From NCBI RefSeq assembly GCF_010993735.1, contig NZ_WQNI01000006.1, positions 62,001 to 126,000 of the forward strand: a stretch of 64,000 nucleotides of DNA. The letters are read 5' to 3'. Origin of the DNA: Chelativorans alearensis (lineage in GTDB: Bacteria > Pseudomonadota > Alphaproteobacteria > Rhizobiales > Rhizobiaceae). The stretch's first letter is position 1, and every line of letters starts with the position of its first letter. Under the pieces are notes generated by a model. The model was not told where the DNA came from. It did not search any database and worked only from the letters and a program-made list of their open reading frames with translations. The position numbers were made by a program, and so were the translations under genes. Below, piece by piece: positions 16,478 to 25,613 of the stretch.

Positions 16478-17554
16478 CTACCGCTTGAAACGCAGCGTGA
16501 CGGAGAAGCTGATGGTGCTGCCGCCGATGCCCTCGGGCGGGCGTGGATAGGGGGCGGCTCTACGGGCGACCGCGAGCGCCTCCTCATCGAGGATCGCGTG
16601 GCCGGAGCCGCGCGCGAGCCGCGCACCCGCCAGCCGGCCCTGCCGGTCTATGGTGATCGACAGGGTGGCGGCTCCCGCCGCGCCCTGGCGGGCGGCCTTA
16701 GAGGGATAGCGCTTGTGGCGCTCGACATGATTCAGGAGCCGGCGCGCGTAAGCGGCCTTCTCGCCGGCCGTCGCGCCGCCCGTGCGGCCGGCGCTGACGG
16801 CGGGCGCCTGGGCGGGTGCCTTTTTCGCGACGGGTTTTGCCGGGGGCATGGCCCGGCTGCGGGGCGGTTTTTCCGGCGCGGGCTTGGTCCGTGCTTCCGC
16901 CTTCACCCGCGGCTCGGGCCTAGGCGTGGGGACGGGGATATCTTCGCGCGGCAGGGCGAGGGTGCTTGTCGCCTCCGGCGCGGTTTCGGTCGGTTCGGGT
17001 GGAGTTGCCTTCGAAGCCTCGGCTTGTCTCTCGGGCGTCTCGGTGGGGCGGGTCTCTTCCGCCGCCTGCCGCGGTTCGCCGTCGGCGGTTGAAGCGGTTT
17101 CGGTTGTTGTCGGGGCTGTCTCCTCGGCGGGAGGTTCGGCAGCGGCGGCCATCTCCGGACGCGGGGTTTCCGCCACCTCGCCTTCCACCGGCCTGGCCGG
17201 CGGCGCGGGAGGTGCTTCCAGGATGATCTCGACGCTGATGGCGTCGTCGGCCGCCTCGACGCCCTCGCGGGCGACGCGCTCGCCGAGATAGGCGAGCACG
17301 GCGGCGTGCACGGCCGCCGATAGCCCGAGCGCCACGACAAGGCCGAGGGAAAGCGCGCGGGCCCTCTTGGCCGAAAGATAGAGCGGCGGCGCGGCGGCGC
17401 GGAGAGCGGGGGCGGTGTCCGGCGCCGGCGATGCGTGGGGCTCGACGGGCGGAGAAGGCGCGGCGTCCGTCCGCAGTGCGGCGGGCAGGGGGGCTCCCAC
17501 CGGCTCGGCCTCGGTGATCTCGCGCGTGTGCGCGGTGTCGGGCAAGGCGATCAT
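16478..17554 (-). CDS. tonB: TonB energy-transducing protein, last gene of the B12 operon
   Basis: A 358-residue inner-membrane protein. An N-terminal cytoplasmic stretch of about 60 residues precedes one membrane segment (LSLGLVVALGLSAAVHAAVL, about 69-88). A Pro/Glu/Lys-rich periplasmic spacer follows (PEPRVKAEARTKPAPEKPPR). The C-terminal TonB domain at about 275-358 has AYARRLLNHVERHKRYPSKA and GGSTISFSVTLRF. It transmits proton-motive energy to TonB-dependent receptors. It overlaps btuD by ATGA and lies at the end of the operon, so it is probably dedicated to BtuB. Confidence 0.92.
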   Translation of the reverse strand: MIALPDTAHTREITEAEPVGAPLPAALRTDAAPSPPVEPHASPAPDTAPALRAAAPPLYLSAKRARALSLGLVVALGLSAAVHAAVLAYLGERVAREGVEAADDAISVEIILEAPPAPPARPVEGEVAETPRPEMAAAAEPPAEETAPTTTETASTADGEPRQAAEETRPTETPERQAEASKATPPEPTETAPEATSTLALPREDIPVPTPRPEPRVKAEARTKPAPEKPPRSRAMPPAKPVAKKAPAQAPAVSAGRTGGATAGEKAAYARRLLNHVERHKRYPSKAARQGAAGAATLSITIDRQGRLAGARLARGSGHAILDEEALAVARRAAPYPRPPEGIGGSTISFSVTLRFKR

Positions 17555-18333
17555 GGAGCGCCTCCCTCCGTCAGCCCGGTGGGGGCCAGGATGAGGCCGC
17601 CCTCGTCGCGCGTGATATGGGCGGCGACGCCATAGATCGAGGCGAGGTTCCCGGCGGTCATGACGGCCTCGGGCGGGCCTTCGGCGGCGAGGCGGCCGTC
17701 CTTCAGCATCACCACGCGGTCGCACCAGCGGGCGGCGAGGGTGAGGTCGTGCAGGGAGACGAGGATGGCGCGGTCCTCGCCGGCAAGGCGGGCAAGCGCG
17801 CGCATCATGGTGATCTGGTGCGCGGGGTCGAGGCCGGAGGCGGGCTCGTCGGCGATGAGGACCGGCGTATCCTGGGCGACGGCGCGGGCGGCGAGCACCC
17901 GCGCCTGCTCACCGCCGGAAAGCTCCGTTGCCGGGCGGTGGGCGAGGTGGGCGACGTCCATCAATTCCAGCGCGCGGGAGACGATCTCGGTGTCGTGCGG
18001 CCTCAGCCGCGCGCCGAAGCCGCGCCACGGCAAGCGGCCGAGGCCGACCAGATCGCCGACCGTGAGGCGCCAGCCGATGATGCGGGACTGCGGCAGGTAG
18101 GCGAGGAGCCGGGCGCGGACGGTGGGCGGGAGGGCGGCAAGGTCGTCTTTGCCAAGGCGCATGGTACCGGAGGCGGCGATCTGCCCGGCGAGCGCCCGCA
18201 TGAGGGTGGACTTGCCGGCGCCGTTGGGACCGAGGAGGCCGACAACCTCGCCCGGTTCGAGCGTAAGCCCGACGCCGTGCAGGACGGGGCGGCCGGAGAG
18301 CGAAACGTCGAGGTTTTCTATCGCAAGCCGCAT
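17551..18333 (-). CDS. btuD: ABC transporter ATPase for cobalamin (BtuD-like)
   Basis: A 260-residue FecE/BtuD-type ATPase. Walker A is [13 protein letters not shown] near residue 33, the signature is ELSGGEQARVLAARA, and Walker B is VLIADEPASGLDP. The sequence alone fits iron-siderophore, haem or B12 uptake; the cobalamin riboswitch and BtuB-type receptor in the same operon point to B12. The ATG at 18333 is used because it overlaps the permease stop (ATGA) and begins the conserved MRLAIENL segment. Confidence 0.88.
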   Translation of the reverse strand: MRLAIENLDVSLSGRPVLHGVGLTLEPGEVVGLLGPNGAGKSTLMRALAGQIAASGTMRLGKDDLAALPPTVRARLLAYLPQSRIIGWRLTVGDLVGLGRLPWRGFGARLRPHDTEIVSRALELMDVAHLAHRPATELSGGEQARVLAARAVAQDTPVLIADEPASGLDPAHQITMMRALARLAGEDRAILVSLHDLTLAARWCDRVVMLKDGRLAAEGPPEAVMTAGNLASIYGVAAHITRDEGGLILAPTGLTEGGAP

Positions 18334-19322
18334 CAGAACACCTCCCGGCGTGCGCGCACCACCAGCCACAGGAAGAAGGGGGCGCCGATGAGCGCGGTGA
18401 GCACCCCGACGTTGAGCTCGCCCGCCGGCAGGACGAGGCGCACGGCGACATCCGCCGCAAGCAGCAGGGCCGCGCCGCCGAGCCCCGCCGGCAGCAGCAG
18501 CCGGCTCGGCATGCGGGTGGTCAGCGGGCGGACGAGATGCGGCACGACGAGGCCGACGAAGCCGATGGTGCCGGCGACCGCCGTCGCTGCCCCGACGCCG
18601 AGAGCGACGCCGGCGACGATGAGGAAGCGCGTGCGCGCCAGGTGGATGCCTAGGCTGGCGGCCGCCTCCTCGCCGAGCGACAGGGCGTCGATGGCGCGGG
18701 CCGATAGCGCGATCAGGAGCCAGCCCGCCGCCATCAGCGGCAGGGCCAGCCAGACGTGCTCGATCGACCTGTCCTTGAGTGAGCCGAGCAGCCAGAAGAT
18801 GATCTCGTAGCTGGCGAAGGGGTTGGGCGAGAGGTTGAGCACCAGGGCGGTGAGGGCGCCGGCAAGGCTCGAAAGCGCGACGCCGGCAAGGATGAGGGTG
18901 AGGGTGGAGCCGTTGCGGGCGGCGAGCGCCATCAAGATGAGGACGGCGGCGAGTGCGCCGGCAAGGGCGCCGGCCGGAAGCGCGTAGAGGGCGGCGCCGG
19001 CAAGGCCGGAATAGAAGACGGCGACGGCGCCGAAGGCGGCCATGGCCGAGACGCCGATGATGCCGGGTTCGGCCAGCGGGTTGCGCAGGAAGCCCTGCAA
19101 GACGGCGCCGGCCATGCCGAGCGTGAAGCCGATGCCGAGGCCCAAAAGCGCGCGCGGCAGGCGGATTTCGCGCATGATGATGCTTGCGGCCTCGCCACCG
19201 CCGGCGAAGAGCCCGCGCACGCTCTCGGAAAGGCCGAGCTCGGCCGGCCCGACGGCGAGCGAGGCGAGGAAAAGGGCGAGCGCCAGGAGGGCGAGCGCAA
19301 GGTTGAGGGCGAGGGGCTTCAT
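18333..19322 (-). CDS. btuC: FecCD-family ABC permease for cobalamin (BtuC-like)
   Basis: A 329-residue integral membrane protein with about ten hydrophobic helices. Family motifs are LPRALLGLGIGFTLGMAGAV, NPLAEPGIIGVSAMAAFGA, and FVGLVVPHLVR near residue 245. It forms the membrane channel with the ATPase encoded next. Start and stop codons overlap both neighbours by four bases, so the unit is translationally coupled. Substrate assignment to B12 is by context. Confidence 0.9.
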   Translation of the reverse strand: MKPLALNLALALLALALFLASLAVGPAELGLSESVRGLFAGGGEAASIIMREIRLPRALLGLGIGFTLGMAGAVLQGFLRNPLAEPGIIGVSAMAAFGAVAVFYSGLAGAALYALPAGALAGALAAVLILMALAARNGSTLTLILAGVALSSLAGALTALVLNLSPNPFASYEIIFWLLGSLKDRSIEHVWLALPLMAAGWLLIALSARAIDALSLGEEAAASLGIHLARTRFLIVAGVALGVGAATAVAGTIGFVGLVVPHLVRPLTTRMPSRLLLPAGLGGAALLLAADVAVRLVLPAGELNVGVLTALIGAPFFLWLVVRARREVF

Positions 19323-20299
19323 GGCGCTTTCCTGCAGGGCGCGATCTCCCGGCGTAGCGCGTGGAGCGCCTTTACCGCCTCCAGCACCGCCGGCCCGCCG
19401 CAGGACCAGCTGCCGCGCGGCACGAAAGCGCCGATGCGGGTGGCCGGCAGCGCACGAAGCGCCGGATGGCGCGGCACGAAGGCGCCGAGGGACGGGGCGT
19501 CGCCGTCGCCGCCGGGCACGATGACGATATCGGGCTTCTTCTCCACCACCAGCTCGAGCGGGAAGGGGGCCATGCCCTCTACGCCCTCTTCAGTGGCCAG
19601 ATTGCGGAACCCGGCGGCGGTGAGCACCGTATCGGCGAGCGTGCCCTTGCCCAGCGCCACGCCGTTCTGCTCGTAGGCGAGCGCCGTCGGGCGCGGTTCG
19701 CAACTATCGGCCTCGACTTCGGCGAGCCCGGCCTCGAAATCGGCAGCCATGGCCTCGGCCTCCCCTTCGCGGCCGAGCAGCGCGCCCATGCGGCGGATGT
19801 CGCGGGGGATGGTGTCGAGGGTCTGCACGAAGCTGAACTCCTCGACGCGGAAGCCGAGCCGCTTCAGGAGCTGCGTGGTGTTGTGGAGCGTGTAGGTGCC
19901 GGTGAGGACGAGGTCGGGCCGCGCCAGGAACACATCCTCCGCCATGCCGCGGTTGACGGGGTAGCGCTCGGCCTCGCGGTGGAGCGGCGAAAGGTCCGGA
20001 TCGCGCGCCAGGAAGGAGACGGAAACGAGCTGGCCGGGAGCGGCGAGCGCCATGGCGAGCTGGTCCGTGCACACGTTGAGCGACATGACGCGGGCGGGGG
20101 GCTCGGCGTGGGCGGGGAGGGCGAGGGCAGCGCCGGCGAGGAGGAGGCTGAATAAGAGGGAGGCTCGCTTTCTGCCGTGGAATACACCCTTCCGGCCTGC
20201 CGGCCATCTTCCCCGCTTTGGGGGTGGGGTAATCGCCTGACAGGACGGCGCCCTGTCAAGCGATTGCGCTGTCTTGAGGGGGGTACCCCTTTCGCTCAT
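19319..20299 (-). CDS. btuF: Periplasmic cobalamin-binding protein (BtuF-like)
   Basis: An ABC solute-binding protein of the BtuF/FepB type (up to 326 residues): PPARVMSLNVCTDQLAMALA, then FLARPDLVLTGTYTLHNTTQ, and DIVIVPGGDGDAPSLGAFV near the end. A signal peptide is visible only from about residue 43 (RKRASLLFSLLLAGAALALP), so the ATG at 20299, which overlaps the btuB stop, gives an unusually long leader. The true start may be a non-ATG codon nearer the signal. It hands B12 to the permease. Confidence 0.87.
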   Translation of the reverse strand: MSERGTPLKTAQSLDRAPSCQAITPPPKRGRWPAGRKGVFHGRKRASLLFSLLLAGAALALPAHAEPPARVMSLNVCTDQLAMALAAPGQLVSVSFLARDPDLSPLHREAERYPVNRGMAEDVFLARPDLVLTGTYTLHNTTQLLKRLGFRVEEFSFVQTLDTIPRDIRRMGALLGREGEAEAMAADFEAGLAEVEADSCEPRPTALAYEQNGVALGKGTLADTVLTAAGFRNLATEEGVEGMAPFPLELVVEKKPDIVIVPGGDGDAPSLGAFVPRHPALRALPATRIGAFVPRGSWSCGGPAVLEAVKALHALRREIAPCRKAP

Positions 20300-22173
20300 G
20301 GCCCGAACCTTGCCTTGAAGCCGGCGAAGACGGAGAGGCCCGGCGTGCCGAAGCCGCGGGCGGTTTGGTAGTCTTGGTTGAGGACGTTCTCGGCGCGCAG
20401 GTAAAGCTCCGTGTCTTCAGTGGGTTTATAGGCGATCTTGGCGTTGAGGAGGAAATAGTCGTCGAGCGCGAAATCGCCCGTGTCCACCGTGTCGAGGGCG
20501 ATCTTGCCGGCGGTGGAGATGGTCCATTTCTCGGCCGGCTTGTAGGCGGCGGCGAGGCCGACGGCGTGGCGCGGGATGCGCGCGAGGCGGTTGCCGTTCT
20601 GGTCCTCGGCGTGGGTGTAGGTGTAGGAGCCGCCGAGGGTGAGCTGGCTGTTGACGCGGTGGGTGAGGGAAGCCTCGAGGCCGCGCGACTTGGAGGTGCC
20701 TGGGATTTGCCCGTAGGCGCCGCTCTCACAACGGGGATCGATAGCCGGATCCGGGCAGACGAAGCCGATGAGATCATCGATCTTGAGATCGAAATAGGTC
20801 ACGTCGGCAACGAGATCACCGCCGAGGAAACGTTGCTCTACGCCGACGTCAAAGCCGACGCTGGTCTCGGGCTGGAGGTCCGGATTGGACCCGAAGGGGC
20901 CGAAAAGCTCATTCAGGCTCGGTGCGCGGAAGCCGGTGCCGACGGAGCCGTGCAGGCGCGTACCAGTCTCGGCGAAGAGGTAAGAGCCGGTTGCGCGCCA
21001 GGTCGTGTGGCCGCCGAACTCGGAATGCTGTTCATGGCGGATACCGGCGGTTAATGTAAGGTCCTCGACTGGTGTGGCAATGGCCTCCGTCCAAAGGCCG
21101 GTCGTATGAAAATCCGCCTCTGAAGTAATGCCAGGGAAAGTAGCGCTCTGCTTTTCGTAATCGGCGCCGCCTTGAAGGGTCAGCCAACGGTTAACATCGA
21201 AGGCGCCCTGATAATCGAATTTGTGGCGGCGGCCATCATAAGTGCCATCGAAGCCGGTGCCCTCAATGGTGCGCTCCAGATCGAAGGCTTGGACGGAGAA
21301 GGTGTTGCGGAAGCGCCCTTCCAATAAGTTGAGATTGAAGCCGGCGCGACCGGCGAGTTGCTTGCTTAGATTGGTAGCCGTCGGGTTGTCGCGGGCAGGG
21401 AATTCATCATCGAATTCCGCTTCCGCGTCGATAAATAGCGCAGATCCGAATACCGAGAAGACGTCCGAGAATTCGTGCTCGCCCACAATGTCCAGCGTGA
21501 CATTCTCATAGCCGTCGCGCTCTGTGCCTGCGTCCGCCGCCGAAATCCCGTCGGTGCGAAGGCCCGTCGCGTTGAAGGAAAGGCGCGAGCCGCCGTCCGC
21601 CGCGCGCAGGCCGTAGGAGGCGCGGGCGGTGCCGCGGGAGCCGCCTTCGCCGGCGAGGAGGTGGGTCACGCCGGGGTCGATGTCGCCCAGGGTCGACAGG
21701 CTGATGACGCCGGCGATCGCGTCTGAGCCGTAGAGTGTGCTCTGCGAGCCCTTCAAAACCTCGATGGTGTCGATGCCGCCGGACAGGAGGTACTGGTAGG
21801 AGGTCTGCACCTGGGTGTTGGTGGGGTCGGAGATGTCGATGCCGTTATAGAGCGTCTTGACGTAGCGGCGGGGGGCGCCGCGAATGGCAAGGCTCGTTTC
21901 CGTGCCGGGGCCGCCGGGGGAGGTGATGGCCACGCCCGGCACCTGGTTGAGGTAGTCGGTGACCAAGGGCTGTGCCTGCTCCTCGATCTCTTCGCGGCCG
22001 ATCAGGGTGACCGACGAGCCGGTTGTCGACAGTTCTGTTGGCGTCCGGTTCGGCGTGATGACGATCTCGCCCAGTTCGAGGTCCTGGGCGGTGGCCGGCA
22101 GGCTGGCGGCGAGCGCCAGCGAGACGGCTGATACGGTTATGAGAAGGCTGGTTTTGCCTGGTGATGCGGTCAT
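20296..22173 (-). CDS. btuB: TonB-dependent vitamin B12 receptor
   Basis: A 625-residue outer-membrane receptor. Signal peptide (LITVSAVSLALAASLPATAQ), TonB-box region around EIVITPNRT (37-43), then the plug domain with VTLIGREEIEEQAQP, ITSPGGPGTETSLAIRGA and VLKGSQSTLYGSDAIAGVI, followed by the 22-strand barrel ending in GLSVFAGFKARF. Close in pattern to BtuB. The ATG at 22173 follows GGAGGGG. A cobalamin riboswitch precedes it, so expression should fall when cobalamin is plentiful. First gene of btuB-F-C-D-tonB. Confidence 0.93.
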   Translation of the reverse strand: MTASPGKTSLLITVSAVSLALAASLPATAQDLELGEIVITPNRTPTELSTTGSSVTLIGREEIEEQAQPLVTDYLNQVPGVAITSPGGPGTETSLAIRGAPRRYVKTLYNGIDISDPTNTQVQTSYQYLLSGGIDTIEVLKGSQSTLYGSDAIAGVISLSTLGDIDPGVTHLLAGEGGSRGTARASYGLRAADGGSRLSFNATGLRTDGISAADAGTERDGYENVTLDIVGEHEFSDVFSVFGSALFIDAEAEFDDEFPARDNPTATNLSKQLAGRAGFNLNLLEGRFRNTFSVQAFDLERTIEGTGFDGTYDGRRHKFDYQGAFDVNRWLTLQGGADYEKQSATFPGITSEADFHTTGLWTEAIATPVEDLTLTAGIRHEQHSEFGGHTTWRATGSYLFAETGTRLHGSVGTGFRAPSLNELFGPFGSNPDLQPETSVGFDVGVEQRFLGGDLVADVTYFDLKIDDLIGFVCPDPAIDPRCESGAYGQIPGTSKSRGLEASLTHRVNSQLTLGGSYTYTHAEDQNGNRLARIPRHAVGLAAAYKPAEKWTISTAGKIALDTVDTGDFALDDYFLLNAKIAYKPTEDTELYLRAENVLNQDYQTARGFGTPGLSVFAGFKARFGP

Positions 22174-22289
22174 GATGCCCCTCCGCGATATCCCGATGAT
22201 GCTGGAGGGAACGGAGGCTCTTGGCCGCGGTCTCCGCCAGCGATGACACGTCGTCCGCCACCACTGCGAAAACCACAGCCCCGGAAGCT

Positions 22290-22500
22290 GCCCGCATCCG
22301 GACGGTGACGACCCGAGGCAGGTTTCCTGGCTCGCGCTTCTCCGGCTTTCCCGCCTTCCCAGGCCGATTCGGGCCCAGTGGCATATGTGGAAGCCTCGGC
22401 GCTCACAGTTGCGGGAGCAGCTACGGTTGGGGCGGAATGGCCTTTCCGTATTCCCTTTTAACCCCGGCGGCGGGCCGCCCAGGCACCTCTGGCACGAGGG
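22290..22500 (-). promoter_or_regulatory. Cobalamin (AdoCbl) riboswitch upstream of btuB
   Basis: The minus strand shows, in order, the conserved cobalamin-riboswitch elements: AAAAGGGAATACGG, GCTGCTCCCGCAACTGTGAGC, a GCCACTG segment, GGGAAGG, and the B12 box GCCAGGAAACCTGCC around 22340-22318. The start codon lies about 120 bases further on, leaving room for the expression platform. Outer boundaries are approximate because the P1 helix was not folded. Confidence 0.93.
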
Positions 22501-22727
22501 CAGGATTATCAACCGCCCCAGATGCCGTCAATCAGCCAGCAAGGCGCCCGGAGGCGTGTGGGGAGCGGCGATTTTCCGGCTGGGCGGGAATGGGCGCGTC
22601 CGCGCCGCAAAATCGGCGGCACGCTGTCGTTTTTGCGCCATTTATGTCGCATTTTCGGCATTCTGGAGCGTGCGCAGGACGCACACTATGGGAGCATTTG
22701 TGGGGGACTTTTTCGCAGCAAGTTCTT

Positions 22728-22756
22728 TTGACAAGCCGGTGCGGATGCGGAATGCT
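22728..22756 (+). promoter_or_regulatory. Putative sigma-70 promoter of the peptide-type ABC operon
   Basis: A perfect -35 TTGACA (22728-22733), a 17-bp spacer, and a weak -10 AATGCT (22751-22756), 62 bases before the binding-protein gene. No gene is evident between the riboswitch and this point. Confidence 0.45.
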
Positions 22757-22817
22757 AGCGCCTGGTCAGGCTGGGCGATTGGGAAAAACACGCAAACGAA
22801 CAAATGGGAGTGCGTCG

Positions 22818-24470
22818 ATGAGATTCTTCAAGAGCAATGGCGGTCGTGTCCCTGATCGGATCGCGGCGCTGGCGGAGAAAGCGAGGGCGGGCGGTATGGA
22901 CCGGCGCGAGTTTCTCGCGCTGGCGAGCACCTTCGGCGCCACGACTGCGGGCGCCTACGCGATGGCGGGGCTGACGCTGCCTAAGCCCGCGCTGGCGCAG
23001 GAACCCAAGAAGGGCGGTACCCTAAGGGTCGCCATGTGGATCAAGGAAAACAAGGATCCGATGACGGCCGACTGGTCGGAGATCGCCAACGCCATGCGGC
23101 AGACGCTGGAGCCGCTGGTCAAATACACGCGCGACTTTACCTTCGAGGGCCGGCTGCTTGAAAGTTGGGAAGTCAACGAGGATGCGACGGAATACATCCT
23201 CAATGTGCGCCAGGGAGCGACCTGGAACAACGGCGACTCCTTCAGCGCCGACGATGTGATCTACAACATCACCCGCTGGTGCGACCAGGGCGTCGAGGGC
23301 AATTCGATGGCCGCGCGCATGTCCTCGCTCATCGATCCGGAGACCAAGAAGGCGCGCGAAGGCGCCATCGAGAAGGTGGACGACCACACGGTGAGGCTCG
23401 TGCTGCCGGAGCCGGATATCTCCATCATCTCCGGTTTCGTCGATTACCCGGCCCTGATCGTGCATCCGAGCTTCGATGAGACCGGCCGCGACTTCACGGC
23501 GAACCCGATCGGCACCGGTCCGTTCGAACTGGTTTCCTATGAGGTCGGCAACCGGGTGGTGCTGAAGCGGCGCGAGAACGGTCAGTGGTGGGGCGGCGAG
23601 GCCCATCTCGACGGCATCGAGTTCATCGACTACGGCACCGATCCCTCCGCCATGGTCTCGGCCTTCGAGGCGGGCGAGGTGCACACCAACTACGAGACCA
23701 GCGCCGACTTTGTCGATATCCTCGACGGCCTTGGCCTGGTGAAGTCGGAAGTGGTGACGGCGGCGACCATCGTCGCCCGCACCAACGTCGACAACGCGCC
23801 TTATGAAGACCAGAAGGTGCGCAAGGCGCTGCAGCTTGCCGTCGACCCGGCCACGGTGCTGGCGCTCGGCTACGGCAATGCCGGGGAGCCGGCGGAAAAC
23901 CACCATGTCTGCCCGATCCATCCCGAATATGCCGAGCTTGCGCCGTTTGCGCGCGATATCGAGCAGGCCAAGGCGCTGATGGAAGAGGCCGGCCAGATGG
24001 ACTACGAGCACGTGCTCATCACGGTCGACGAGGACTGGCACAAGAACACGGGCGATGCCATCGCCGCGCAGATCCGCGAGGCCGGCTTCAAGGTCAAGCG
24101 CGAGGTGCTGCCGGGCTCCACCTTCTGGAACGACTGGACGAAATATCCCTGGTCCATGACCAACTGGAACATGCGTCCGCTGGGCATCCAGGTGGTGGCG
24201 CTTGCCTACCGGACGGGCGAGGCGTGGAACGAGTCGGCCTATTCCAACAAAGAGCTGGACGCCATGATCGACAAGGCGCTGACCATGCCGGACCCGGACG
24301 AGCGCCGCACGGTGATGAAGGATATCGAGCAGCACATCCAGGATGCGGGCATCATCATCCAGCCCTACTGGCGCAAGCTCTACAACCACTCCGTCGAGGC
24401 GGTGAAGAACCACGGCATGCACCAGACCTTCGAGATCGAGCTGCATGAAGTGTGGCTCGACGAGGCCTGA
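22818..24470 (+). CDS. Family 5 (peptide/opine-type) ABC substrate-binding protein, Tat-exported
   Basis: A 550-residue extracellular solute-binding protein of family SBP_bac_5. The N-terminus carries a twin-arginine signal: [19 protein letters not shown] preceded by a 25-residue n-region. The mature protein starts near [14 protein letters not shown]. Family motifs include [20 protein letters not shown] and [13 protein letters not shown]. Ligands of the family are oligopeptides, opines, nickel or sugars; none can be chosen from sequence. First of four genes encoding a complete importer. The start follows GGGAGTGCG. Confidence 0.92.
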   Translation: MRFFKSNGGRVPDRIAALAEKARAGGMDRREFLALASTFGATTAGAYAMAGLTLPKPALAQEPKKGGTLRVAMWIKENKDPMTADWSEIANAMRQTLEPLVKYTRDFTFEGRLLESWEVNEDATEYILNVRQGATWNNGDSFSADDVIYNITRWCDQGVEGNSMAARMSSLIDPETKKAREGAIEKVDDHTVRLVLPEPDISIISGFVDYPALIVHPSFDETGRDFTANPIGTGPFELVSYEVGNRVVLKRRENGQWWGGEAHLDGIEFIDYGTDPSAMVSAFEAGEVHTNYETSADFVDILDGLGLVKSEVVTAATIVARTNVDNAPYEDQKVRKALQLAVDPATVLALGYGNAGEPAENHHVCPIHPEYAELAPFARDIEQAKALMEEAGQMDYEHVLITVDEDWHKNTGDAIAAQIREAGFKVKREVLPGSTFWNDWTKYPWSMTNWNMRPLGIQVVALAYRTGEAWNESAYSNKELDAMIDKALTMPDPDERRTVMKDIEQHIQDAGIIIQPYWRKLYNHSVEAVKNHGMHQTFEIELHEVWLDEA

Positions 24471-24487
24471 GGCCTGTTGCGACAGCC

Positions 24488-24513
24488 AAGAGGGGCCGGC
24501 GACGGCCCCTCTT
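24488..24513 (+). other. Intraoperon hairpin after the binding-protein gene
   Basis: An 11-bp perfect stem AAGAGGGGCCG / CGGCCCCTCTT with a GCGA loop and no T-tract. Such hairpins between binding-protein and permease genes usually stabilise the upstream mRNA, so that the binding protein is made in excess. That role here is inferred. Confidence 0.7.
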
Positions 24514-24563
24514 GCAAGACGCAAGAATAAGACAACAACCCCCGAACGGGGGGAGGGGAAACA

Positions 24564-25601
24564 GTGCTGAGCTTCATCCTTCGCCGCCTCGGTGTCATGG
24601 CGCTGACGATGCTGTGCCTCTCGCTGGTGGTGTTCTTCCTGATCAACCTGGAGCCTAACCTGAAGAAGCTGGCCATCAGCCAGCTCGACATGCGCTCCTC
24701 GGCGGAAGACCTTGAAAGCTGGCTGCAGCGGAACGGCTACCGGCAGAACTTCTTCGTGCGCTACGGCCAATGGCTCGGCGTGATGCCGAAACAGCCCAAC
24801 ATCGACCCGCAGACGGGGGTGGCGAGCCCCCGCTTCGCCTATTGCCGGGAGCCGGCGGAGGCGCGTTTCTCCGGCGTCCTGCAGGGCGATTTCGGCTGCT
24901 CGACCAAGTTCAAGGTGCCGGTGGCGCAGAGGCTCGTCCCGGCGCTCGGGGCGACGGGCATACTGATGTTCTGGGTGATGGCGGTGATGGTGCCGGTGTC
25001 GCTCCTGATCGGGGTGCTTGCCGGCATGCGCGAGGGCAGCCGCACGGACCGAAGTCTCTCGATCGCCTCGATCACCACCACGGCGACGCCGGAATACATC
25101 TCCGGCGTCATCTTCACCGTCGTCTTCGCCTCGTGGCTCGGCTGGCTCAACGGCTCCGCCGCCTCGGCCACCAACCAGGGCGTGACCTTCTACAATTTCA
25201 CCCTGCCGGTGATGACCATGGCCATCTACGGCATCGGCTACATCGCCCGCATGACGCGGGCCTCGATGGTCGAGGTGATGACGCAGCAATATATCCGCAC
25301 GGCCCGGCTCAAGGGGCTGGGCTTCAGCGCGGTGGTGGTGAAGCATGCGCTGCGCAACGCGCTGATCGCCCCGTTCACCGTCATCATGCTGCAGTTTCCG
25401 TGGCTCTTGACGGGCGTCGTCATCGTCGAGGTGATGTTCCGCTACCAGGGCTTCGGCTTCACGCTGGTGGAGGCGGCGGCCAACAACGACATCGACCTGT
25501 TGCTCGCCTGCTCGCTGGTGTCCGTGCTCGTGGTGCTTTCGACGCAGCTCATTTCCGACATCGGCTACGCGCTGCTCAACCCGCGCATTCGCGTGCAGTA
25601 G
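24564..25601 (+). CDS. ABC transporter permease, DppB/OppB type
   Basis: A 345-residue membrane protein with an N-terminal helix (FILRRLGVMALTMLCLSLVV) and the BPD_transp_1 core near residues 125-340, including ARMTRASMVEVMTQQYIRTA and the EAA loop ARLKGLGFSAVVVKHALRNA. It uses a GTG start at 24564, supported by GGGAGGGG 8 bases upstream. It pairs with the permease that follows after 12 bases. Confidence 0.93.
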   Translation: MLSFILRRLGVMALTMLCLSLVVFFLINLEPNLKKLAISQLDMRSSAEDLESWLQRNGYRQNFFVRYGQWLGVMPKQPNIDPQTGVASPRFAYCREPAEARFSGVLQGDFGCSTKFKVPVAQRLVPALGATGILMFWVMAVMVPVSLLIGVLAGMREGSRTDRSLSIASITTTATPEYISGVIFTVVFASWLGWLNGSAASATNQGVTFYNFTLPVMTMAIYGIGYIARMTRASMVEVMTQQYIRTARLKGLGFSAVVVKHALRNALIAPFTVIMLQFPWLLTGVVIVEVMFRYQGFGFTLVEAAANNDIDLLLACSLVSVLVVLSTQLISDIGYALLNPRIRVQ

Positions 25602-25613
25602 GAGGGACGACGG

